NCBI GenBank assembly: GCA_049513455.1
Contig: JBEKWB010000036.1
Location: 1 to 64,000, forward strand
DNA length: 64,000 nt
Direction of reading: 5' to 3'
Source of the DNA: Bog-473 sp049513455
GTDB lineage: Bacteria; Actinomycetota; Acidimicrobiia; Acidimicrobiales; RAAP-2
The position numbers and the translations under genes are program-made. Shown piece after piece: positions 26,791-35,205 of the stretch (position 1 is the stretch's first letter; each line of letters starts with the position of its first letter). The notes beneath the pieces were generated by a model. That model was not told the DNA's origin. It made no database searches and was given only the letters and a program-made list of their open reading frames with translations.

Positions 26791-26840
26791 GGGACCGCAC
26801 GGACCACAGTAGGGACCGACCACAGGAGAGGGAGAGAACC

Positions 26841-27746
26841 ATGGGACTGCTCGACGGCAAGGTGGCGATCGTGACCGGTGCGGGGCGTGGCATCGGGCGC
26901 GAGGAGGCACTCCTGTTGGCCGCCGAGGGTGCCAAGGTGATCGTCAACGACGTAGGGAGGTCGCTGGCCGGCGCGGCGGACGACGAGCACCCGGCCGAAG
27001 AGGTCGTCGCCCTCATCAAGAAGAACGGGGGTGAGGCCGCCGTCAACGACGATGACATCAGCTCGTGGGACGGCGCCGCACATGTGGTCGAGCAGGCCAT
27101 CGACACCTTCGGCGGCCTCGACATCCTGGTCAACAACGCCGGCATCGTGCGGGACAAGATGTCCTTCAACACGGACGAGTCCGACTGGGACGACGTGATC
27201 CGGGTCCATCTCAAGGGCCACTTCGCACCGATCCGCCACGCCGCCGCGTACTGGCGGAACCGGGCCAAGGCGGGCGAGGAGGTGACGGGTCGCATCATCA
27301 ACACGACGTCCGAGGCCGGCCTCTACGGCAATCCCACCCAGGCGAACTACGGCGCGGCCAAGGCGGGCATCGCCGCCTTGACGTGGATCCTCGCCCGCGA
27401 GCTCGAACGCTACGGCGTCACGGTCAACGCCATCGCCCCCCGGGCCCGCACCCGCATGACCGAAGGCATCTTCGTCGAGGCCGCGGCGCCGCCGGAGGGC
27501 ACCTTCGACGCCTGGGACCCCAAGAACGTGGCCAACCTCGTGGCGTTCTTGGCCGCCCCCGAGTCGGCCGACATCAACGGGCAGATCTTCGTGGTCTTCG
27601 GCGCCGACATCTGGGCCATGAGCGCCTTCGTGCCGGTGGGTCACGTGACGCGCGACCACGCCTGGACACCACGCGAGTTGCTGTCGGCCAAGGGCGAGCT
27701 CTTCCGCGGCATCGACTCGGCCATCGGCCCGTTCGAGCTGATCTAG
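26841..27746 (+). CDS. short-chain dehydrogenase/reductase (SDR)
   Basis: This 301-residue classical SDR has the cofactor motif TGAGRGIGR (about residues 12-20), NNAG, and the catalytic Tyr-x3-Lys in YGAAKAG with the Ser in NTTSEAG. A strong AGGAGAGGGAGAG site precedes the ATG. The sequence resembles the hydroxyacyl-CoA dehydrogenase-like SDRs related to the MFE-2 dehydrogenase domain, with a longer loop around DEHPAEEVV. The substrate is probably a 3-hydroxyacyl-CoA or similar, which is inferred. Confidence 0.92.
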   Translation: MGLLDGKVAIVTGAGRGIGREEALLLAAEGAKVIVNDVGRSLAGAADDEHPAEEVVALIKKNGGEAAVNDDDISSWDGAAHVVEQAIDTFGGLDILVNNAGIVRDKMSFNTDESDWDDVIRVHLKGHFAPIRHAAAYWRNRAKAGEEVTGRIINTTSEAGLYGNPTQANYGAAKAGIAALTWILARELERYGVTVNAIAPRARTRMTEGIFVEAAAPPEGTFDAWDPKNVANLVAFLAAPESADINGQIFVVFGADIWAMSAFVPVGHVTRDHAWTPRELLSAKGELFRGIDSAIGPFELI

Positions 27747-27841
27747 TTCCGGCGCGCCCTGCGCGCCCCTGCTCGCCGCGCGATGTGCCGGGGACGCGCC
27801 CATCCGACACCGGTCGGTTGCGCCGGAGTACGTTCGTCGGA

Positions 27842-28024
27842 ATGTCCGTCCCACTGTCCGTCCCACTGTCCGACCAACGTTCCGCCATCCCTACTGACGC
27901 GTCGTGCCAGCGATCACCTCTCGGGACATTCGCCGAATGCCCCCACTGCGCCGGCGAAATGCGCCCCGAGCACGCCCATTACCGTTGCACCGGCTGCGGG
28001 TGGCGCGACTCCTGCTGCGACTGA
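27842..28024 (+). CDS. small zinc-ribbon protein
   Basis: This 60-residue ORF starts at an ATG 95 nt after the SDR gene and ends 48 nt before the LLM oxidoreductase gene. The C-terminal half carries two CxxC pairs, ECPHCAGEM and YRCTGCGW, spaced like a rubredoxin-type zinc ribbon, and then a CC near the end. The N-terminus repeats SVPL twice. Function is unknown. The cysteine spacing and same-strand position support a real gene. Confidence 0.6.
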   Translation: MSVPLSVPLSDQRSAIPTDASCQRSPLGTFAECPHCAGEMRPEHAHYRCTGCGWRDSCCD

Positions 28025-28072
28025 GCAGCGCACGCCCGGCATCGTCGCCTCGAAATGGGGCACGATGACGCC

Positions 28073-29020
28073 ATGGGAGACCGCCACACGTTCCGTTTCG
28101 CCGCACAACTGAGCAAGGGGCCGGGCGGGACCGCACGCGACTGGGCCGAGCAGGCGCGCCGCGCCGAGGGCCTCGGGTACTCGGCGCTCCTCATGCCGGA
28201 CCACTTCGGCGACCAGCTGGCCCCGGCGCCGGCCCTCGCCGCCGCCGCTGCTGCCACCACCACCTTGCGCGTGGGCTCACTGGTCTTCGGGAACGACTAC
28301 CGGAACCCGTTCGTGCTGGCCAAGGAGGCGGCCACGCTGGATGTGCTGAGCGACGGCCGCTTCGAAATGAGCCTCGGTGCGGGATGGATGAAGACCGACT
28401 ACGAGGAAGCCGGCATCACCTATGACACGCCCCGCGTACGGGTGGAGCGGTTCGAGGAGGCGGTGCAGGTGGTCCAAGGGCTGCTCCGCACCGACGGTCC
28501 CTTCTCCTTCGACGGCCACTACTACGCGGTGCACGAGCACTCGCTCCTGCCCCGGCCGGTCCAGCACCCGGGACCACCGCTCATTCTCGGCGGCGGCGGC
28601 CCACGTGTCCTGTCGTTCGCGGCACGGCACGCCGACATCGTCAGCATCAACGCCAACCTGCGCGACGGCACCGGCGGTCCCGAGACGGCGCCCGACATGG
28701 CGCCCGACCGCACGCGGCAGAAGGTGGCCTGGGTCAAGGAGGCGGCCGGGGCCCGCTTCGAGGAGCTCGAGCTCAACGCCCTCATCGGGTTCGTCCTCAT
28801 CACCGAGGACGCCCGCGGCATCGCCGAGGCGATGGCGCCCCACTTCGGGATCGACCCCGCTGACGCCCTGCACGTGCCGGGCGTGCTGCTGGGCACACTC
28901 GACGAGATGGTGGACGAACTGCGCTGGCGTCGCGACGAGTACGGCATCACCTACTGGTCGATCGAATCGGATGCCTGGGCGGACCTGGGGCCGGTCGTGC
29001 AGAAGCTCTCGGGCTCGTGA
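28073..29020 (+). CDS. LLM-class F420-dependent oxidoreductase
   Basis: This 315-residue TIM-barrel luciferase-like protein resembles the actinobacterial F420-dependent group (MSMEG_2516-like). Landmarks are FRFAAQLSKGP at the start, GYSALLMPDHFGDQ, LRVGSLVFGNDYRNP, SLGAGWMKTDYEEAGI and PPLILGGGG. I use the ATG giving MGDRHTFRF; an ATG six codons upstream is possible. It overlaps the following alpha/beta hydrolase gene by four bases (GTGA), so the two are probably co-expressed. The substrate is unknown. Confidence 0.9.
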   Translation: MGDRHTFRFAAQLSKGPGGTARDWAEQARRAEGLGYSALLMPDHFGDQLAPAPALAAAAAATTTLRVGSLVFGNDYRNPFVLAKEAATLDVLSDGRFEMSLGAGWMKTDYEEAGITYDTPRVRVERFEEAVQVVQGLLRTDGPFSFDGHYYAVHEHSLLPRPVQHPGPPLILGGGGPRVLSFAARHADIVSINANLRDGTGGPETAPDMAPDRTRQKVAWVKEAAGARFEELELNALIGFVLITEDARGIAEAMAPHFGIDPADALHVPGVLLGTLDEMVDELRWRRDEYGITYWSIESDAWADLGPVVQKLSGS

Positions 29021-29916
29021 CCATCACCACGGCCGCTGGGTGGGAGGCCATCGGACAACACCGCGACCTGTGCGGGCACCGCGTCTTCACCATCGACGCA
29101 CCATCGATCGGGGACGAAGTGCACGAGCCCCTCCTGATACTGCACGGCTTCCCCACTTCGTCGTTCGATTTCACCGCCGTGCTCGACCCGCTACGCCGAG
29201 GGCGGCGCGTCCTCATGCTCGACGGGCTCGGCTACGGGCTCTCGGCCAAGCCCGATCTGCCCTACACCCTGGCCCTGCAGGCCGACGTGGTCGCGACCTT
29301 CCTGGGCCAGCTGGACATCACACGCCTGTCCCTCCTGACCCACGATGTCGGCGACACCGTCGGGGGTGAGCTGTTGGCGCGCCGCGCCGAGGGGACCTGG
29401 GCGGTCGAGGTCGTGCGCCGTGTCATCACCAACGGCAGCATCTACATAGAGCAGGCCCATCTGACCGACGGGCAGCAGTTCCTCCTCAGCCTCCCCGACG
29501 AGAAGCTGCCGGCCGACGCGCCCGTCACCGCGGCGACGCTGACCCGCAGCCTGCGTGAGACCTTCAGCCCGGCGGCCGTACTCCCGCCTGACGGCTCACC
29601 GGACGATCTCCTCCCCGCCACGGTGGAGCAGATCATGCGCGACGGCGGACATCTGGTGCTCCCCCGTCTCATCCGCTACATCGAAGAGCGCCGGCGCAAC
29701 CAGGCGAGGTTCACCGGGGCCATCGAGTCCGACCCCTCGCCGCTGCACATCGTCTGGGGCCTGGACGACCCGATCGCCGTCCCGTCCATGGTCGACACGC
29801 TGCGCGCCGCCCGGCCCGACGCCACGGTCGCTCTGCTCGAGGGGGTGGGCCACTACCCCATGGTCGAAGCGCCGACCCGCTTCCTCGCCGCGGCGCGCCC
29901 TGGCCTGGGTCGTTGA
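29017..29916 (+). CDS. alpha/beta hydrolase, dehalogenase/epoxide hydrolase-like
   Basis: This 299-residue alpha/beta-hydrolase has the HGFPTSSFD oxyanion loop and the nucleophile elbow LLTHDVGDTVGG, in which Asp takes the nucleophile place as in haloalkane dehalogenases and epoxide hydrolases. The acid is in WGLDDPI and the His in GVGHYPMVEAP. Being translationally coupled to an F420-type oxidoreductase suggests a two-step catabolic or detoxifying pair. The substrate is not determinable. Confidence 0.87.
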   Translation: MTITTAAGWEAIGQHRDLCGHRVFTIDAPSIGDEVHEPLLILHGFPTSSFDFTAVLDPLRRGRRVLMLDGLGYGLSAKPDLPYTLALQADVVATFLGQLDITRLSLLTHDVGDTVGGELLARRAEGTWAVEVVRRVITNGSIYIEQAHLTDGQQFLLSLPDEKLPADAPVTAATLTRSLRETFSPAAVLPPDGSPDDLLPATVEQIMRDGGHLVLPRLIRYIEERRRNQARFTGAIESDPSPLHIVWGLDDPIAVPSMVDTLRAARPDATVALLEGVGHYPMVEAPTRFLAAARPGLGR

Positions 29917-29917
29917 A

Positions 29918-29967
29918 GGGCCGGAGCATCGGGCCGGCGCATCGGGCCGGGGCATCGGGCCGGGGCC
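29918..29967. repeat. 13-bp tandem repeat after the hydrolase gene
   Basis: Three full copies of GGGCCGGxGCATC start at 29918, 29931 and 29944, with a partial fourth copy. It begins one base after the hydrolase stop and ends just before the convergent LON-domain gene. Confidence 0.85.
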
Positions 29968-29973
29968 GACCGG

Positions 29974-30609
29974 TCAGCCCGACGCCAGCATCCGGTGCAG
30001 GTCCAGCTCCATGGCCTCGGTCAGCTCGAGCAGCAACGCCAGCCGCTCCGCCGTTCCGGAGGCCGACAGCACGCGCTGGGCGTCGAACATGGTGAGGGGG
30101 GCTTCCGTGCAGAGTTGCCACGATGCCACCTCGGGGTCGTCATCGAGTTGCGTCTCGGTCGGCAGCGCCGACGTGGCGCCGCTCTCCGAGAGCAGTCCCC
30201 GCGTGCGGCGCACACTCTGTTCCACTCGCTGCAGCAGATCCGACCCGACCGCCTCGACCCGGGGTGCCCACTCCTCCACCATGGCCAGTGGGTAAGGATC
30301 GTCGGCCAACCATTCGCCCACGCGGATGCGCACGTCGCCCCGGACGATCAACAACCACCGGCCGTCGGAGAGTGCGGCCGCCTTCGTGATGACGGCGCGC
30401 GTCCCGACCGCCATGCGCTGGTCGCCCCCGCCGACCTCGGCGCCCCGCTCAATGAGGACCACCCCGAATCGCGAATCTCCGGCGAGACAGTCCCGCGTCA
30501 GGGCTCGATAGCGCGGCTCGAAGACGTGGAGGGGAATCTGCGCGTGCGGGTAAAGGACCGCAGAGAGAGGGAACATGCCGAGGCGTGCGAGGGTGGGGTA
30601 CTCCGTCAT
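29974..30609 (-). CDS. LON peptidase substrate-binding domain protein
   Basis: This 211-residue protein consists of a LON N-terminal (LAN) domain only: LGMFPLSAVLYPHAQIPLHV, FEPRYRALTRDCL, FGVVLIERG. There is no ATPase or protease part. The ATG giving MTEYPTLARLGMFPL is preferred to one 11 codons upstream. Such stand-alone domains are widespread in actinobacteria, and their partner is unknown. Confidence 0.88.
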   Translation of the reverse strand: MTEYPTLARLGMFPLSAVLYPHAQIPLHVFEPRYRALTRDCLAGDSRFGVVLIERGAEVGGGDQRMAVGTRAVITKAAALSDGRWLLIVRGDVRIRVGEWLADDPYPLAMVEEWAPRVEAVGSDLLQRVEQSVRRTRGLLSESGATSALPTETQLDDDPEVASWQLCTEAPLTMFDAQRVLSASGTAERLALLLELTEAMELDLHRMLASG

Positions 30610-31306
30610 CGTCACCCCATTGTCACCCCACACGTCCACCACCGCCAGTCCTCCGCGTCACCACCAAGAATCTTCCGGGTCACCACCGGGCGGCCGGGCG
30701 TACACGCGAGCAGGACCGGCCTAGGAGGCCGGCCCTGTACTCGTGTCTTTGGTTTTGTGCACACAGCTCACACGGCACCAGCCTTCGGCGTTGGGGTGCG
30801 AGGGTCGCGTAGTCGGCCGACCGGAACACGCACCGGCGCAAGCGCGGCCACAGTGAAACGCCGGACTTCTCGCCGTCGCAGCTGCTCTGCGGCGTCACCG
30901 GCCTCTCAGCGCCGGTGACGCAGTTTCAGTCCGGTGGATCGCCTTCCTCGGTCGAGCGTGTCGACGTCATCGGCAGCTCCTTTCCACTTCGGGCAACGGG
31001 CACCCGCCCGCAACCGCTCTGAGAACAAGTATCTGCCGCGCCTGCTGCTCTGTGAACCCCTCTTTAGGTGGCCGTTCGCGAATCCCCTGGTGACCGGTCC
31101 CTACGCAACACAATCTTCATCCGACTGACGACCGGACACGCCAGTTGACGCACCGGATAACCCCGACGACACCGAGAATCGCCCGTGGGGTTCGCCCGTG
31201 CCCGAGTGGCCAATCGACCGGATGCCTCCGAGGAGCGGCGGCGGTGACCGGGGCGCCCGATCGGCTGAGTAACCTCGCACTACCGAGGGACGGGGAGAGG
31301 AGCGGC
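30610..31306. other. 697-bp intergenic region
   Basis: No convincing gene lies between the LON-domain protein and the P450; the short ORFs here lack coding character. It holds the divergent promoters, at least one strong hairpin (30892-30921), and a GGGAGAGGAG ribosome site just before the P450 start. Confidence 0.6.
30892..30921. terminator. 11-bp hairpin in the intergenic region
   Basis: Arms GCGTCACCGGC (30892-30902) and GCCGGTGACGC (30911-30921) pair perfectly around an 8-nt loop. It lies between divergent genes, so it may be a leader attenuator or operator rather than a classical terminator. Confidence 0.5.
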
Positions 31307-32521
31307 ATGACGGCACAACTCGTCAGCGAACTGGAGCTCCCGCTGCTGCAGACGATCGGCATGGAGCGCCTTGACGCCATCGCCGCCATTGAAGAGGCCC
31401 GGTCCCAGCACTGGTTGGCCCGGACGGACATGGGCTACTGCGTCACGCGGCTCAATGACGTGACGGCCATCCTGCGCGACAAGCGGTTTCACTCGGCCCT
31501 CTCCATCCTTCCGCAGATGTCAGGGATGCCCGAGTTGGAGGAACCGAGCCGGCGCCGCAAGTCCATCCTCTCCATGGAGGGCGACGAGCACGCGCGCCTG
31601 CGCCGCCTCGTGGCCCCCGCGTTCACCCCGCTCTCGGCCAACCGTCTCCGCCCGACGATGCGGGCGGTGCTCGGTGACCTCATCGAACGCGTGGTCGGCG
31701 ACGGCGAGTGCGAGTTCGTTTCGGCCGTGTGCGAGCCCTATCCCATTCCCATCATCTGTGAGCTGCTGGGCGCGCCGCCCGAGGACTGGAAACTCTTCTC
31801 GTCGTGGGCCACCGACATCTTCCGCATCTTCAACGGCACGCTCGAGCAGGACCTCCCCTTCATCGATCGGGCCTCAGCCGAGCTGACCGCGTACGTGAGC
31901 GACATGATCTCCGCGCGCCGCGCCGATCCCCGCGACGATCTGCTCAGTGACCTGATCGCCGTGGAAGAAGAAGGCGATCGACTCTCCACCGAGGAGATGG
32001 CGATGCTGGCCCAGGCGGTGCTCATGGCCGGCACCGACACCACCCGGAACCAGCTGGCCTGCAGTGTGGCGGTCTTTTCGGAGCACCCCGAGCAGTGGCG
32101 GCTCCTGGGCCAGCAGCCCGCGCTGGCCGCCCGCGCCGTCGAAGAGTCGCTGCGCTACCTCGGTGCGGTCCGGGCCACCGTGCGCTTCGCCGCCGAGGAC
32201 GTGACGTACCGTGACGTCCTCTTCCCCCGCGGCACCATCGTCTCCACCTCCCTGGCCGGCGCGAACCGTGATCCCGAGCTCTGGATTCGTCCCAACGAGT
32301 TCGACATCACGCAAGAGCGCGGCCAGGCCCAGATGACGTTCGGCTCGGGCATCCACTTCTGCCTGGGCGCGGCGCTGGCCCGGGCCGAGTTGCAGGAGGC
32401 CCTCCCGTTGCTGGCCCGCCGCATGCCCGGCCTGGCCCGCAACGGGCCCGTGGAGTGGAAACCGGCCAACTTCGGGATTTGGGGTCCGGCGCGACTCCCG
32501 ATCCGCTTCGACGCCTCCTAG
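31307..32521 (+). CDS. cytochrome P450
   Basis: This 404-residue bacterial class I P450 has the I-helix oxygen-activation motif AGTDTT (241-246), the K-helix ExxR (Glu280, Arg283), and the heme loop FGSGIHFCLG (345-354) with Cys352 as thiolate ligand. The start is fixed by the upstream GGGAGAGGAG site. No ferredoxin or ferredoxin reductase gene is adjacent, so electrons must come from elsewhere. The substrate is unknown. Confidence 0.95.
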   Translation: MTAQLVSELELPLLQTIGMERLDAIAAIEEARSQHWLARTDMGYCVTRLNDVTAILRDKRFHSALSILPQMSGMPELEEPSRRRKSILSMEGDEHARLRRLVAPAFTPLSANRLRPTMRAVLGDLIERVVGDGECEFVSAVCEPYPIPIICELLGAPPEDWKLFSSWATDIFRIFNGTLEQDLPFIDRASAELTAYVSDMISARRADPRDDLLSDLIAVEEEGDRLSTEEMAMLAQAVLMAGTDTTRNQLACSVAVFSEHPEQWRLLGQQPALAARAVEESLRYLGAVRATVRFAAEDVTYRDVLFPRGTIVSTSLAGANRDPELWIRPNEFDITQERGQAQMTFGSGIHFCLGAALARAELQEALPLLARRMPGLARNGPVEWKPANFGIWGPARLPIRFDAS

Positions 32522-32543
32522 TACCGCCTGACCGCCCGCCAGC

Positions 32544-33056
32544 ATGGGAGCCCGGCCGCAGAGACCGTTCGTGCCGGCCCACTTCGCCATCCCATCGCCG
32601 CCTCGTGGACCCGGGTTCGTCCTCACCCCGCTCCGCCTGGTCCACAACGAGCGCGACCTAAATGCGTGGAGCTCGAGCGTCAACCACATCCACGCCACCG
32701 CGGGATTCGCCGGTCACCCGTGGCCCGACGAGCCGATGACGCTCGAGCGCAACGCCCGCGACCTCCAAGAGCACGAGGACGACTTCGCCCACCGCCGCGG
32801 GTTCACCTACTCCGTCCTGACCGAGGCCGGCGACGAGGTCCTCGGCTGCGTCTACATCTACCCGTCCGCCAAGAGTGACGTCGAGGCCGAGGTGCGTTCC
32901 TGGGTCCGGGCCACCCGGGCCACCCTCGATACCCCCCTGTACGCGACCGTGTGCGAATGGCTGCGGGCCGAGTGGCCCTTCCGCACGTTCGACTACGCGC
33001 CCCGCGACAGCGCCGGGATCGCTCAGCCCGGGGCCGACCCGCCCGCCACCTCGTAG
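32544..33056 (+). CDS. GNAT-like acetyltransferase family protein
   Basis: This 170-residue protein has a layout like small actinobacterial GNAT-fold proteins: FVLTPLRLVHNERDLNAW, a middle region with RRGFTYSVLTEAGDEVLGCVYIYPS (beta4-beta5) and a VRSWVRATRA segment. The usual Q/RxxGxG/A acetyl-CoA loop is not clear. Its last 34 nt overlap the end of the convergent monooxygenase gene. Function unknown. Confidence 0.6.
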   Translation: MGARPQRPFVPAHFAIPSPPRGPGFVLTPLRLVHNERDLNAWSSSVNHIHATAGFAGHPWPDEPMTLERNARDLQEHEDDFAHRRGFTYSVLTEAGDEVLGCVYIYPSAKSDVEAEVRSWVRATRATLDTPLYATVCEWLRAEWPFRTFDYAPRDSAGIAQPGADPPATS

Positions 33057-33346
33057 GACCACAGCTCGGACGACACGGAGACGGGGCCACCGTGGGGTGA
33101 GGGTCGGTCGGCACCGGCGTGTCCATGGGCGAAGGCCGGCGAGCTGACCCAGCTCTGGAACGCCGCGTCATCCCTCCAGCGGGTGACGACCAGCCACTGC
33201 CGCCGCTCGTCGGTGGGCCGGAGGAGTTCGAAACCCTCGAACCCCTCCTGGTCGTCGACCGCACCGGCGCGGGCGGCGAACCTCTGGGCCAGCTCGTCTC
33301 CGGCACCCTCGGGCACTGTGATGGCGTTGATCTTGATGACGGTCAT
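33023..33346 (-). CDS. antibiotic biosynthesis monooxygenase (ABM) domain protein
   Basis: This 107-residue single ABM/dimeric alpha-beta barrel protein has MTVIKINAITVPEGAG, FEGFELLRPTDERRQWLVVTRW and a C-terminal SELWSYEV. This pattern is close to HmoA/MhuD-like heme-degrading or heme-binding proteins. The ATG giving MTVIKINA is chosen over one 12 codons upstream. Confidence 0.8.
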   Translation of the reverse strand: MTVIKINAITVPEGAGDELAQRFAARAGAVDDQEGFEGFELLRPTDERRQWLVVTRWRDDAAFQSWVSSPAFAHGHAGADRPSPHGGPVSVSSELWSYEVAGGSAPG

Positions 33347-33416
33347 GGGGACGATCTGATCAGATCCCGCCGCCGGGGCCAAATGGAGTGCGGGAGCTAC
33401 CCCGGTGGACCAGGGG

Positions 33417-33848
33417 TCAGCCCGGTCCGGGGAGCTCGGCCGTGGCCTCGCCCACCACCTTCTGCTCGCCCTCGGCGTTGGCCAGGGTCACCGCCAGGTC
33501 GACCAGTTTCTTCCCGCCCTCCTCGCGCCGGGCCGTCACCACAATTTTCGACGACAGCACTTCGTCGGGCCAGGTCTGCCGGGCGAAGCGGACCGAGAAC
33601 CGGGTCAGGTTCCCTATGCCGACGTAGTCCGTCAGGGCCGTGCCGAGCAGCCCCATGGAGAACATCCCGTGCCCGAACACGCTGGGCTGCCCGGCCGCCT
33701 TGGCCGCCACCTCGTCGTGGTGCATCGGGTTGAAGTCGCCGGACGCACCGGCGTACTTCACCAGGTCTGTCCTGGTCAGCTTGTGCGTGAGCACGGGGGC
33801 CTCGTCGCCCACCGTCACGTCGTCGAAGGACAGCTTGTGCTCACCCAT
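33417..33848 (-). CDS. MaoC-like (R)-specific hydratase/dehydratase, HadB-like
   Basis: This 143-residue hot-dog-fold protein has the hydratase-2 motif: YAGASGDFNPMHHDE (catalytic Asp and His), then VFGHGMFSMGLLG. It follows, 27 nt downstream, a MaoC N-terminal-type partner. The arrangement matches the HadA-HadB heterodimers that dehydrate 3-hydroxyacyl thioesters in mycobacterial-type fatty-acid metabolism. CoA or ACP substrate is not distinguishable. Confidence 0.9.
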   Translation of the reverse strand: MGEHKLSFDDVTVGDEAPVLTHKLTRTDLVKYAGASGDFNPMHHDEVAAKAAGQPSVFGHGMFSMGLLGTALTDYVGIGNLTRFSVRFARQTWPDEVLSSKIVVTARREEGGKKLVDLAVTLANAEGEQKVVGEATAELPGPG

Positions 33849-33873
33849 GGTGCGGATCCCCCATGCCTCGTTC

Positions 33874-33924
33874 GTTCATCTGCGTTCGTCGTTCATCTGC
33901 GTGCGTCGTTCATCTGCGTGCGCG
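33874..33924. repeat. 17-bp tandem repeat over the 3' end of the HadA-like gene
   Basis: Three adjacent 17-bp units (GTTCATCTGCGTxCGTC) start at 33874, 33891 and 33908. The stop codon of the minus-strand HadA-like gene lies in the first unit. As 17 is not a multiple of three, a change in copy number would change the C-terminus. Confidence 0.9.
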
Positions 33925-34403
33925 ACCGGCTCGCCCGTCTTCTCGTCCTTCCAGTTCATCTCGCTCACGAGGAACGTCATCGTCTTGCCCTTCGACTCCT
34001 TCTGGTACGCGTCAATGATGCTGCCCTCACCGACGAGCACGTCGCCCACCACGATCGGGCGGTGGTAGATGAACTCCTGCTCGCCGTGGAGAAGGAGGCC
34101 CCCGGCGGCCAGGAGCGGTCCCAACACGGTGCTGAGCGGATGCGGAGAGGGGGCGTCGCCGGACTGCATCTCGGCGAACTTGCCGGAGAACTCCATGACG
34201 AAGGGCCATGTGGGCGGGGTCGGGATGGAGTCGAAACCGGCCGCCGCCGCTGCTGCCGGGTCATGGTAGATCGGGCTCGTGCTGCGCACGGCCGACGCGA
34301 AGTGCTCCACGGGCCCCCGCTCGACGACGACCTTGGAGGTGCCCGTGGACTTCCCGATGACCCCCTTGAGTAGTTCCTCTTGCGCTGCGGCGCCGTCGGC
34401 CAC
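33876..34403 (-). CDS. MaoC N-terminal-type dehydratase (FAS1-like, HadA-like)
   Basis: This 175-residue protein begins with GTG just after a GGAGGAGGAGAC ribosome site. An N-terminal MaoC_dehydrat_N hot-dog domain is seen in GPVEHFASAVRSTSPIYHDP, TPPTWPFVMEF and LLHGEQEFIYHRPIVVGD. Such proteins lack the catalytic Asp/His and pair with a HadB-type subunit, here the next gene. The C-terminal ADERRTQMNDERR is encoded by a 17-bp tandem repeat and is probably not part of the fold. Confidence 0.87.
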   Translation of the reverse strand: MADGAAAQEELLKGVIGKSTGTSKVVVERGPVEHFASAVRSTSPIYHDPAAAAAAGFDSIPTPPTWPFVMEFSGKFAEMQSGDAPSPHPLSTVLGPLLAAGGLLLHGEQEFIYHRPIVVGDVLVGEGSIIDAYQKESKGKTMTFLVSEMNWKDEKTGEPVAHADERRTQMNDERR

Positions 34404-34544
34404 CGTCTCCTCCTCCTCGGTCCAGCTCCGCCTTGTCCCACCCCCAGCGCGTGCCGGGCCCGGCGGGCAGCCGGTGCAGGGCCAAAGGTAGCGGGTGGCC
34501 GTCGCCCCGCCCAATCGGGCGGCCGACCGGTACCATCGCCTCCC

Positions 34545-35153
34545 GTGCCCGATTTCTTCGACGTCGTCCTGACCCAGCGCGCGGCCCGGAGCTTCGGGCC
34601 CGACGATGTCGATGACGCCATCGTCGCCAAAATCCTGACCGCAGCCACGCACGCCCCCTCGGCGGAGAACAGCCAGCCCTTCGTCTTCATTGTGGTGCGC
34701 GACCCGGCCATCCGCTCTGCCATCGGCGGCATCACCGCGCGGGTCTGGGAGGGAGGGGCCCGGGACCTCGAGACAGGGCGCCTCCCGCCCGCCCTCTTAG
34801 ACGAGGTGGACCAGGGCGCCCGGGGCGGCGTGGCAGGCGCCCCCGTGCTCGTCGTGGTCTGCGGCGACGACCGGCTCACCTTCGCCCCGACCTTGGGGGC
34901 CTCCGTCTTCCCGGCGGTGCAGAACCTGCTGCTGGCCGCCCACGCCCTCGGCCTGGGGTCCGCGCTCACCACGTTGCCGGTCCTCGGCGGGGACGAGCTC
35001 TCCGAACTGCTGGGCCTGCCGGACGGAGTGGAGCCGCTGGCCGTGGTCCCGCTCGGGCACCCGACCACGCCACTCGGGCCGCCGCGCCGCCGTCCCCTGG
35101 CCGAGAAGGCCCATCTCGACCGTTACGGGGTGCCGTTCCCCCCGGCGCCGTAG
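34545..35153 (+). CDS. nitroreductase family protein
   Basis: This 202-residue FMN-dependent nitroreductase-fold protein has FFDVVLTQRAARSFGPDDV, ATHAPSAENSQPFVFIVV and the dimer-helix region VFPAVQNLLLAAHALGLGSALT. The GTG start is chosen because upstream residues run into the divergent gene. The family includes nitroarene reductases and BluB-like enzymes; the substrate is open. Confidence 0.9.
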   Translation: MPDFFDVVLTQRAARSFGPDDVDDAIVAKILTAATHAPSAENSQPFVFIVVRDPAIRSAIGGITARVWEGGARDLETGRLPPALLDEVDQGARGGVAGAPVLVVVCGDDRLTFAPTLGASVFPAVQNLLLAAHALGLGSALTTLPVLGGDELSELLGLPDGVEPLAVVPLGHPTTPLGPPRRRPLAEKAHLDRYGVPFPPAP

Positions 35154-35205
35154 CGTCCCGGCCCTGTCCCCGGCGCCGTAGCAGCCCGGTCCCGGCGCAT
35201 CACCG

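Noticed and set aside
30740..30930. Riboswitch in the long leader before the P450
   Set aside because: Hairpins are present, but no known riboswitch consensus could be recognised by eye.
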